Shown one piece after another: positions 19,301-31,300 of a DNA stretch of 44,101 nt (within the stretch, counting starts at the first letter, position 1; every line of letters begins with the position of its first letter). The notes under the pieces are model-generated. The model was not told the DNA's origin and did not search any database. It saw only the letters and a program-made list of their open reading frames with translations. This DNA comes from Branchiostoma floridae (taxonomy: Eukaryota > Chordata > Leptocardii > Amphioxiformes > Branchiostomatidae). Both the position numbers and the translations under genes were made by a program. The DNA lies in the NCBI RefSeq assembly GCF_000003815.2, contig NC_049987.1, forward strand, positions 12,647,268-12,691,368. Direction: 5' to 3'.

Positions 19301-22300
19301 ACTCGAGTTTGGCAAAAGCTTTGGCTCATCTGAAATCCAAAGGAAAATTCTGCCTCTTATACCTGGTAAGTGATGTCAGCATTTGGATGAAGACCAAACA
19401 CCTCTGGGGAGTCCACCAGTGACATGGCTTCTATCTGTGTGCGATACTCCTCCAAGGTGCGGCACTTAGGAATGATGTAACCTGCAAAGGACAAAAGGGC
19501 ACTTATGTTAGAAAGTTCACACAAAAAAGATGAAAAAAGAAGCCTCTCTTTAAGATGTCAACAGCACATTTGTATGCCGAAGATATGTATTTCACAAACT
19601 GTGTTAGCCAGAAAGATGGTAAATATCCTTTGAACAATATTTGATACTCACCCGTGTAGAACTTGAACTTATCGGGGAACATGTGCTCCCCAAACCAGAC
19701 GCGGGCCAGCGTGTTGAGGAAACGTTTGTCGTAGTCGTCAGTGACCCTGCCGCCATAGTTCACCTCACCAATCATGTAGTGGACAGTCTTCCAAGACACA
19801 CCCTACAAATGGTGATATGGGAACCATTTTAGTAATGTACAAATTTATTACATGCAATATACATTGATCCTCTTATGTTCAGGATAGCAAAAATTTGTAT
19901 GACGATTCAGAAAATAAGACAACGGTTTTATTGGAACGTTGCTATTACCTTATGAATAGCATCTCAGTGAGAGTCAGAAGTAGCCATTTGACAAGATATT
20001 CTATTTCTCTTGAACGGTTGCGAGACTACGGTATGAAAACTAATGTTTATTAACTCAGTCCAACCAAGTCTATGAGCAAGGAAGAGTCATTGCCGTCATG
20101 GAAACTTTGCAGGCCACTCTATAGCATTGCCGTGTACATAGGTAACACTCATTCAGTGGACATGTTGTAGTTTTGATGGATCTGTACCTTCTTAGGATCA
20201 ATGTCATCCAGATGGTTCTGTACAAACTGCACTGTAGCTGTGAAGTCAGCCTGGTTGAACTCGTAGGGGATGTTCCAGCCGATGGGGCCAAACTTGCGCC
20301 TCTCCTGCACCACAGTGTGGAGGAAGGCCACGGCATACAGCATGGGTCTCCACTGGGGCATGTTGGTCACGTCCAGTTGGTCCTGAACACAATATTGATC
20401 ACAGTGAGCTTGTCATCCTGCAGTGATATTTACTTCAAGCAAGGACGTTATACCTCATACAACCTCCTAGCTTCAACAAAAGTCTCTTTTATTACAGTTT
20501 TAATCTGCCACATTTCGTATCTGTTTCGTATCTGGTAGCATTGTAATCTTTGGTCGTTAAGTTCTTTTGCGTAGTTTGTCATAGTCTGGAAAAGACTGAC
20601 TGACAGAGAGAGAGACTCTGCCACATAAGGGGAAATGCCTCATCATTTCAGGGCACAATTCCAAACCAATGTAAATGAGAAGGAGGGATACTTGTTGATA
20701 TTAAGGTCCAGTGTAATCAATTAAACACAGAAGTCTCTGCTGCCTAAGCCCATTGCCAACACACATTTGGTGCCAGAAAGCTACATTAGCAGGTTGCAGG
20801 TTAAAAGAAGTGCAAAGTAGATAATCACATTAAGTACTGTGCGACATCTGTTCAGTATCTTGCACTAACCTGTGTGACAATGTTGTAGGTCCGTTTGAGG
20901 CCAGCCTTCATGCCCTGCGGGGGGTCGTTACTGAACTTGATGGACATCTGCAGCAGGTTGATGGGGAACTTGGGCTGCACCTCGGTGGTGATCCAGACCC
21001 GGAAGGTGTCGTGGGGGTTCTCCAGGGTCACGATGGCGTCCATCAGCTCCTCCATGTACTGCAGGCCCAGATGGCAGTTCTGCAGGAGGATCCTGTGGGA
21101 CAGACACAAACAGATTATCAGGTAATATGATAATAATAATAATAATGATTCAATGGTACTTAGTGGAAGTCACGCCAAATCCATAGTATGTTTTTTTGCA
21201 CACATTTAGGCAAATTAGCCAAAGAGGCTTGTGGGTGTCACTCCACCATAAGGGAAAGTTGTGTCAAGTGCCTTTTCCGATGGCACAACATTGGGGCATG
21301 GTGGGTATCGAACTCGCGATCTTTCAATTCTGAGCCACACGCTCTACCAGTTGCACCACACCAACCCTACATGAGGTACAGTACAATTATGTATGTATTG
21401 GTTTTGTATTCGTGTAGAAATTCTAGGCACTGACCATCCTCCCTCTGTGGAGGCCTGCTGGAAGAGCCTGCGAGCGTGCACCTCCTGCCCCTGTCCCATG
21501 GAGATGGCACGGCACTTCAGGTTGTGCTTCTTGGCCAGACGCTCAATGGCATCAGTTGGGTCAGAGCCCATAGACAGGAGACCTGCAGGGAAGGTGCAGG
21601 AGTAAGAAAAGATAAGTTGTTTAGTCAAAAGAACTAACAGTCTGTTGTCAAATGATAATCTCAAAAGCACATCTGTAGTCAAATGATCATTACATCAGAG
21701 AGTCCAAAATAAATTGTATCACCACCAGGCATATCTCTTAGTTTTATCAAGCTGGTACGTACAGATCATTGGGGTTGAGGTTTCTGACTCCTCCCACATC
21801 CCCTCCAGATCCAGAATGACGCTCTCAGCGTACTCAGGGCCCATGGATTCAGCGATGTAGTGTCGGGCCTGGGCTGCGATGCGGTCTGGACACCAGGAGC
21901 GAATCAGGAGCAGCTTACGGAATGTGTCCAAGGATGCACTAGAGGGTAAGAGAGAAAAGTAATGTTACAATGAATTGTTCAATAAAGTTTGACAACCACA
22001 GTATGAGTAGCAGTTGGACAATGTACATGTAACCAACTAACCAGATATAGCATCATGATGAACTTCAGACCAACATTTTGATGCCATAAATTGATCAGCA
22101 GCTTGCCACTGCAGACCTTTAGGCATTAGAATGACATAGCAATTGAAACATAGATATTCAGGTTATGTAAAGTTCTGAAATTTAACAGAATCTGTTCCTG
22201 CCAAACATAATACCTCTTTGACATCGTATTTTCTGTCCTATGGTATTATTTAGCTAGGATACCACAAAGCGTAAAACTCTTTTTGCCGTTAAATAAAGTA

Positions 22301-25300
22301 TGATAAAATAAGATAAGTTCTAAACATTTGGGTGTGCTGGCATGTTTAATCCCCTTACCACCCCATGTACCACTGTGTACCCGTGGGTAATTTAAACGTC
22401 TTAATGACAAGTTTACTGGTTTTGAGAACAAAGCTCTTACCTATATCCATCGGGAACGACCGACTCCTCTGGTGCATCAGTGTCAAACCAGTTCTTCCAG
22501 GCCTTGTCATTGCCGGAGATCTGGCTCAGAATCTGCAAACAACAGTAATTGTTAAATCTTCAGTTGTCTGGTTTGAATGCTTCAAAATGTACATCAAGTA
22601 ATTGTTGCTGCAGCTACACTGTTACCTGGTTGTAACAATGGCTGTGGTATATGATGTCAAAGTCAACTGGTTGTAAATGAATAAATAAATAAATATCATG
22701 TGTATTTGTAGCCAATAGGTACCCAATTTTTTTTAAAGGAATGAGGCTGATTTAAGTGACTGGGGCACCTCCTCAAACACTGAACCCCAGTTTTATGTCC
22801 CTCCCAAATTCGAGAATTCTTGGTCAGGTTACAGCATCTGGTCATCCTTGGGTGGCCTCCCATCCAAGTACTGACTGGAATGCGCATTGCTTAACTTCCG
22901 AGAAGGGGATCCGGTGTATCAACGCATTAAGATACCACAGACAAAACCAATGGTGTACCTGTGAGAACTGTGGCAGCTTGCTGAGCTGAACCAGGTTAAG
23001 CCAGGTCATGTCCAGGATCCATTTCTTGGGTTTGGGCTCCACAGCGTTCAGGTCCAAGGCTGCACCACCCTTGATGAATGTCTGGAACTCATTGTGCTTG
23101 ATCTTGTGTCCCTGTAGATCAAAGAAAATAAGGTTTGTTGAGAGATCATATGAATAAGTGTGGATTCAAAAAATTTCTATTTCTTCCTATGACTGGTTAT
23201 TAATTTCCAAACATAGTAAATGATGTTCCTTTGATATCCTTTGCAGTATATTATATTAATTCTGCCAATATTACATATTCCACTAGAAAACTCTGCATAC
23301 ACAATAGACTGGACACTGATGATCATGAAATATTTGAAACAGTTGTAGCTATCTTGCACCTGCTACTTGATCACATATAGACAATTTTACAGAACCTGGA
23401 ATAGTACACTACATGTAGGTTCCTACAATAGTTCACATTATACTTGTCTGTAAACACTATACACTACAAAGAAGTAACTGTATGATGAATGAATCAGACT
23501 GCTACTGTTATGCTCTACTCATACGTACCTGCAGGTCGATCTTGAGTGTGAGCAGCAGAGTAAAGAGGAACTTGTGCTCTTCATACAGGCCACGTGCAGT
23601 GTACTTGAACACCGCAAACGTCAGGTACTCGATGATGTTGGCAATCCTTTTGCTTGGGATTGGACTCTTTGCAGACCTGAGGACAAAATGTAACACTGAT
23701 TGTGTTGCTCCATAAAGCATTCTCTCAGATTAATTATGCTAACATACATGTAATTTCTCCATCTCGTATATGTAGAAGGCAAATATATCACAATGTTCGA
23801 TCTAATTCAAATTTTACGCATTGAACTTTCAAGTGGCTAACAGATTTTTTCAATGCACATTGACGTTTTATGTTATATGATTGTTGTTAAGTTTATGTTT
23901 ATTGATTTGTTGAAGGGCGTCCTTGGAAATTAGTTTTTTTTTAAACTGAAGGGATTACCCTGAAAGATAATAAAGTAAATGAATAAGATAGATAGGTAAT
24001 GTAACTGCCATGGCTATGAATGCTTACTTAGCGATTCTCCAAAGAGAATTGTTAAGTAAACATACTTGGCCATGGAGACATCGAAGAGCCCCAGGAACTG
24101 CCCCAGAGCCGTCTGGTACATGATGTTGACCATGGACATCTCCACAATCAGGAAATACAGGCTGGAGCCACGACTGGCCACCGGACGGAACTCTTCTCTG
24201 GCGGTGTTGATCTTGATTTCCGTCTCCGCTGCGATGTTCAACTTCTCGGTAACCTCCTGGGCAGTGACCTTGGTGGTCTGGAGCACCTGGATGAGAGACT
24301 CGTCCTCCACCAGGGAGCCCTGTGTGCTGGTGAGGCGGTACAGCAGGTTGTCCTCGAGTTCCTGCAGATCACAGGGAAAATGGCAATTATCATGATATCA
24401 TCACTCTCAACAGTAAACTGTATACCGTGAAGCTTGAAATTTTTATTCTGCAGATTCACTCTCCACCACAAATACACATTTCCAAATTACTACATGAACT
24501 GCAGATTTGTTTCAGCCCCAAATTTAAAACACAGCAAAAAGCCTTCTTTCATATACTGTACTTAAGGTAACAGTTCCTTGATAGTATATCAATCACTACT
24601 GGCGAATTCAAAAGCAACCAACAGCTCTTATTTATGTGACTACATAATTGAATGTCACTATTGCCAATTTATTTTTAAGAGACTTTTCCTGGCTAATGTA
24701 CACTACTACAATGTCCCCTCCTTCAGTATGAAGAAGGTGAAGTGGCTTCCATACCTGCATCTTCCTCTTGTTAGCTGTGACATCCTCCATGAGTTTGGTC
24801 CTCTCCTCCTCCAGCTCAGCCTTCTCTGTGAGGATCACACGACCGAGCAACTGGTCCTCCAGACCTGGCATTAGTGTGGGAAACATTTTAAGTGAGTCCA
24901 GAAATGTAGCTTCTATGTTTGTCAGTTTTCTTAATTTTTTATGCATTCAGTGGTAACTGTCCCTAAGCTACATTTCTGTAGGTCGCTATACTGACTGGTA
25001 GTTTGGAGAAAATAAGTAAAATTACAGGAAATTTTGGTAAGCTGGCTTACTGATTGCAGAAAAAAATTCATGTAACAGCAACACCTCATCATTATCTCAG
25101 TTGTTCCCATACATTTGAAAACATACTTGATATTTAAAGGAAATCTTACCCTTCATTGTTACAGTAAAGTCAATGATGGAGGTCCTGGCGCTGATCTCGG
25201 GGGTGTAGGCTGGATTAGCCAGTTTGGTGGTGATGTAGAACCGGAAACCATCCATGACGTCTACCTCCTTGTCTCCCACTTTGACCTTGACAACAAAAAA

Positions 25301-28300
25301 TAATTTGAAAATATTCATGCAATGATCACATATTAATCAAGATACTGCAATCAAGTCTTTTCAAGAACCAATAAAAGCTGTGAAGGCTTTAACAAAATTT
25401 GACTGGATCTCAAAAGCACAGATAGAAGAATGAACTTAAACAAAGCTTCTGAGATTCTTTTTTTCATGTCTCTTTCATTCCAGGTTACTTTATGAGATTC
25501 TTTTTTCATGTCTCTTTCATTCTCAGTATATTAACAATGCCCCCTAACCTTGAGTGTGCTGCCCTGTTTGATGAAGTTCTTCTCCAGTACATTGTCCAAG
25601 GCGGGGTCCAGCTCCTCCCCCACATCCTCCAGCAGCAGGGGTCTCCCCAGGGACAGTGAGTCCTCCAGGTGGTTACGGAAGTACTTGTGGTTCAGCGCTG
25701 TCACCTGCAAGTTTAGAACTTACTCATCAGAGCTGAACTTCGATGTGTTAAACAATATCGCTGTTTACAGTATTGGTTGGTGCGTACTGGCAACAATGGA
25801 ATGCTAAAGATGTTGAAAATTGTTTTACATGTTAAGCTGTTCAGTCATACAACAGGACTTAGTATTACAATGTATATTCATGTAAGGAGGAGATGTAGTA
25901 TGGATTGACATGCCCATCCCATCTACCCAGCAACTGTGTTGAAGGCAACAGACTCCCTACTGATGTCCTGCTCCAGATTTATCTGACATTCATTCGCCCC
26001 TCACTGGAGTATGCCAGCCCTGTGTGGGGAGGGCTACCGAAGTACCTCTCCGACATGTTGGAAAAAGTTCAGAAGCGATGTCTGAGACTGATCGGAATTC
26101 CTGCGGACTCTTTGCCNNNNNNNNNNNNNNNNNNNNNNNNNNNNNNNNNNNNNNNNNNNNNNNNNNNNNNNNNNNNNNNNNNNNNNNNNNNNNNNNNNNN
26201 NNNNNNNNNNNNNNNNAGTAGACGTGACCTTGCTACGCTCAGTACTTTGCGCAACACACTCCAGGACAGTAGTTCTCCTCTGAACGAGTTCATTGCCCCA
26301 CCTCAGAACAATTGCTATAACCTCCGTCGCGAAGGGCGCTACCGGGCACTGACAAAGAGTAAGACTAAGAGACATGAACTCTCCTTTGTTCCTAGAGCAA
26401 TGAAATTGCTCTATCAAGATGGCGACTCTGTGGCGATAGGTCACTAGTACTGCGTCTGTACAGAATATACATGCAGTTACTTTTTCCTTGTAAATTTTAC
26501 GTACGTTATTGTTTGCTGACATAGTTGTGTCCACTTTTGTCTCTCCGCCACTGCTATGTTTAATCCAGTGCCAACGTCTAGGTTTTTAAACAAAATGTGA
26601 TTATGCATGTTTGTAAATTGTATTGACTTTTAAGGATTTTACGAAATGTAATTCGTGGCACACTTCATGTGGCAGTTATAATTTGCCATTTGCCATGCCA
26701 AGAACCAATAAATCTGAATCTGAATCTGAATCATAGCTAAAGGTAAGGCTGAATGAAATATTGTTCTGAAATCTTGTCTGAAGAAGGATCCGAAACATTT
26801 TCTGTATTTCTTAAAGGATCATGTATTTCCAATTCTCATCCACCAACTTACCTGAAGCTCATTGTTCTTCTCCTTGTTTTTGATCCAGATCTTTCCTTGT
26901 CCTTGTGGGTCAATAAGCAGTGGGTACCGAGTTGCTGAGGTGACGATGATGCCATTTTGGATGGACAGTTCATCATTTGGAAGTCCCTGATGAAGGAAGA
27001 AAAAAGCTCTGATGAGGATATATTGTGTGTCAATGTTCTTATAATCTTCTCGGATTGAAAAGTATTGGTGATCAAGAACTCCAGCAAGTATCTACATTAT
27101 ACATGTATGACACTGTCTGACTCACCCAGAAGCAATGCCATCACATTCAAGTAGTATATGACCTTACGAAAGTCACTGTGCTTTTGTCGATAAAGATTTC
27201 TATGTTCATTTTCCCTTTCATGCCCTAAGTGGTGTGCAACGATCATTCTACCAGGAAAAATGGGCCTAGCAGCCTCATGCTGCAGAAACTCAGGGCTTCT
27301 GCTCCAGTAGTCCCCAAAGTGCTTCATGAGGCCCAGACATACATGTAGCTTCAATCTAGTCCCCTTACCTGAAGGTTCCATTCTCCAATGGTTGCATTGT
27401 CAACCAGCATCTGGATCAGGTTCAAATCATCACTGAAGGGGATGCGGGCCTTCTGCATCTCTTTTTTCCAGTTCCTATTTAAGAAAGATGATATGACATC
27501 AAAATTATCCCAAAGCTATTTTTTTAAGAAACATCACACACTGGGGATACAGGAATGGTTCTAGGCCTGTAGTATAATTTGGTTCCAAATATACTGAATT
27601 GCACTTACTTCTGCAGCAGTGACCTGTACTCCTGGTTGAAAGGTCCCGAGTAAGACAGGAAACCTGTGGCCAGCAGCACATCTCCTACCAGCCTCCGAAT
27701 CTGATCTTCAAATCTTCGACTAGCTTCTGTCCAACGGATCTTCTCTCCACCCAGACCCTCGATGAGGGTAGTGGCGTTGTTCATCTTCCTCCTGCAGGCT
27801 TCAGCATCGTCCATCAGGTCCTGTTTGGTCTTCATAGCAGCATCGTACTGAGCCTGGACAGCGTCCAGTTCTCTCTGCTTTTCATCCAGTTGAGCTTGGG
27901 CCTGTGGTGAGAGGAAACAATGGTCAGTTGGAGAATGACTTTGAAATAGTCCACAACCTATTGATAGTTTGCTTCATGGAAAGGGAGAAGTACATCAAGG
28001 AGGTTTATCATGAAATGTTGCGCGGAATTAAGACAGGATAATGAGACAGAATTCATTTGAATGATTACAAGAATCCCAGCTTTATCTAAAGTGCACTCTG
28101 ATGGCCCCACCCCTGAGGTATTGCCAAAAACTTACAGCCTCCAGCTCTGCCGTGGCCTTGCCCAGACGTGACTCCTGGATGGCCAGGTTGGCCTTGAGAG
28201 GCAGCACCTCCTTGTTGATGGAGAAGAAGTTGACCATAGCAGACGTCCAGGACAGCAGACCTGCTACGTTACCACACACCTTCTTTGCATTTTCAAGTGT

Positions 28301-31300
28301 GTAGTCCTCCATGTTCATGTATGGAGCAAGAAGGTCCACTGTTTCATCATTGATAGTGTCCTGTGTGGAGGGGAAGAGGTTCAATTAAAAGTTCATGAAA
28401 AGTGAAGCCAATGGCCAATGCAACATTTGAATGGATGATGCTCAAATTGAGACTAAAATTTCATTTGAGTGACATATGAAGACCACATTTATCACAAATA
28501 TATTTTGCGCNNNNNNNNNNNNNNNNNNNNNNNNNNNNNNNNNNNNNNNNNNNNNNNNNNNNNNNNNNNNNNNNNNNNNNNNNNNNNNNNNNNNNNNNNN
28601 NNNNNNNNNNNNNNNNCAGGATCAGCAGTGACTGTGTCGATCCTCCTTTGGAAGAGCAGGATCACACAGTCCATGATGCGCATGATCAGGTGAGGAGGCT
28701 ACCCAGCTTCCGCACAGTGGCTGGTGGAACATGTTATCTCATGATTAATTCTACAGTAAGTACCTTGTAATATGATAAAGGAGAAACATTTCCAAACCTT
28801 TAACTTTTATCAAAATGCTGTACATTGACCCTTGCAACTGTCTATTTGTCAATGTCATCCAATGTTTATCAAAGGACATGTGGACTTAAGTGGTGGAGAG
28901 TTATCATTCCTGACCATTGATAATAAGACAAGTTATGCATTATAAATCTTCAACCTGCTTTACTTGTACCCATGCACCCAAGTGACACAAGCACACTAGG
29001 AGAAGGAGAAAGTTGACAAATTTGTACCAATGTCAGCAGGTTTGATGGTCCCCAGAGCAGCCTCAGCCTCCTCCAGGGCAGGTTTGGCTGCCTCCAGTTT
29101 CGTCTCAGCCACAGCCTTGTCACGTTCGATCTCGTCCACAATAGCCTGGGCCTTGTCCTTCACCTTCTGTACCTGAGCCTTGACCTTCTCTGCAGCCTGA
29201 GCGCTGACAGTCACCTCTGCAAGAACCTGTCAAGGGACATGGAAACACCAGAGGGATGTTAACTTCTAAATGTCCTTTTTGACATTGTTTACATTACATT
29301 ATCATTATTATGGTTGCCATAATTTCCTCCAGTCACACAAGTCATTATCGAATCTTGTAATCAATCTTAACTCCAGTTCTAGTTTCAGGAATAAATCAGA
29401 TGATATCTGATACCCATTTCCTACAGGCAAATATGGACATAATTTATTCCTGCTTTCTCCTCTCAATGTATTTGATATTTGATAAACAGCATGTAGTTTA
29501 TTTTCCTTACCGCATCAGCCTTCTTTGAGGCCACTGCTAGATCCTTTTCTTTGACCGCCAACTCCTTTGAAAGTTCATTTACGGATTCTGAAGCCTCCTG
29601 CAGTTTCTGCAATCCTGGAAGAAAAACAACAAACATTCTTAATTAATGAAAAGTAAGTTAACTTAAAGGCGTTTGCCTTCTATGCTGTTTAACATCAACC
29701 CGTCTCAAATTCTATCAGGTTAAGATCCTTTACCTGTGTTCATCCTCTGTGCAAGGGTTTGGATGGTGTCCAACTTTTGGCTGTAAATTGTCTTGTAGCC
29801 ATCGATGAAGGAAAGGTAGGACTTTGGTGTCACATGGGTCTGTCGACGGAAGCGTTCAAAGTACTGGACACAGCACTCAGCGACCAGGTCCTGGAACACT
29901 CCCATGGTAGCCTGCATGCTCTCCTTAACCTGTACCAAGGAAGAGGTGGAATCAGAGTGTAAATGCAGGCTTCTAACACAATACAATGGAATACACAAGC
30001 AAGATATACGTATGCTGTTGCTTTAACAATTCTTACTCCTTCTACGTATAGTCTATCCATCAATTTCTTCATTGGTAACATAATATCATATGATTTCAAT
30101 ATTTGAACTAGTTTGTCTAACAAAATTTTATAAGTGACAGAAATCCATTGATAGTAAGAAAGTTTGTGATGGATACTTAAAACATTGTCACATTGGTGCT
30201 GAATTAAAATTTGATGTTGTGTGTTCCATTGACTTAGGGAACGTACCTCTGGAGAACATTTCACATCGTAAGATGACAGGAAATGGGTAGACACTGCAAT
30301 GAGAGCATCCTTTGGCCACCTGCTGAACCAATCCATTGTACAGCCTAAAGATGGTGAAAACCAGGCATATTTCATCAATATTTTGTATCTAACAAGGTGC
30401 GGAATGAAATTTCCTTCACATTAACAAGAAATACTTTCTAGAATATAAAACCATATACGAAATGCATAATGATTACTCCGTCAGTTCTTATCAAATGATT
30501 AAAGTAACTAGCATAGTGCCAGGCATTTTGATCTGCATGCTTATCACAGCCAGTTTACAGTACACTAAGTTTTACCACACATAACTGTCGCAAAGAATTC
30601 AACAACTAAAAGCAATTGTAACAAAACTGTCCAACATACCTGAAATCAGTGCAGGGAATTTCAGTGATCTGGTCCTGAACTTCTCACCGACGGGAGAGAA
30701 GCACAGCGCCACGTGGAGGTTGTTGCACACTCGGGATAGGAAGTACTCATACAGGTTCTCATTGGTTGGCGGTCGGCGTGGATACTCCTTCTTCATCACG
30801 CCGATCAGTTCGTTTGTGATCTCATCAATCTCATCACGAGCAAACAAGTTGGACACCTGCAATCATAACATACAGCCTGTCAACACCATAATGTGAATTG
30901 AATGATTCCATAGCAACCTGACCCTGTTCTTACCGGGATTCCCACATCAGGATTCACCCAGACACAGGATTGGTCCTAATTTGCAAATCATGAACAGTCT
31001 GAAGCTCTAAGAGAGGTTAATACGGTTTCACCAAATTCAGCTCAGGAGGTAGATTTAGCAAATCTGGTTTAATCCCATGCCTGTTTCAATCCTGATTCTC
31101 AAATTCTAATATGAGCTTGAACAGCAAATAATCATTCAGGAACATTGTGCAGATCACCACAAAATGTACATTTTCTATGATGATGTTATTCTTTACTTTG
31201 AACATTGACTGTCTCACCCTCCATTACTTTTATTCAAGCTTCACTAATACNNNNNNNNNNNNNNNNNNNNNNNNNNNNNNNNNNNNNNNNNNNNNNNNNN

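Larger units (their letters stand above)
16362..24361 (-). other. DNAH5: Dynein exons for AAA6 and the C-terminal domain
   Basis: Exons in transcript order: 24066-24361, 23529-23676, 22959-23111, 22441-22532, 21763-21938, 21435-21582, 20870-21092, 20188-20382, 19652-19802, 19363-19481, 18776-18925, 18148-18360, 17752-17880, 17330-17456, 16822-16984 and 16362-16509. Landmarks are [135 protein letters not shown] and [13 protein letters not shown]-type blocks. Exon 18776-18925 includes a short glycine run (GGGGGE). All junction phases agree, so this part is intact. Confidence 0.95.
24755..30856 (-). other. DNAH5: Dynein exons from the end of AAA4 through stalk and AAA5 into AAA6
   Basis: Exons in transcript order: 30640-30856, 30247-30344, 29734-29929, 29511-29614, 29028-29226, 28617-28720 (with its 3' part in the gap), 28136-28360, 27609-27901, 27369-27474, 26852-26986, 25549-25704, 25150-25285 and 24755-24864. 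The stalk rises through [17 protein letters not shown] and [13 protein letters not shown]. The microtubule-binding tip lies around [12 protein letters not shown], with 30 or so residues missing in the gap. The stalk returns through [17 protein letters not shown] and [19 protein letters not shown]5 has [44 protein letters not shown] and [16 protein letters not shown] one-base frame break lies at about 28699. Confidence 0.92.

Noticed and set aside
21290-21367. Functional tRNA gene on the minus strand
   Set aside because: A- and B-box-like blocks are present, but acceptor and anticodon arms do not pair well and the element continues into a SINE body.
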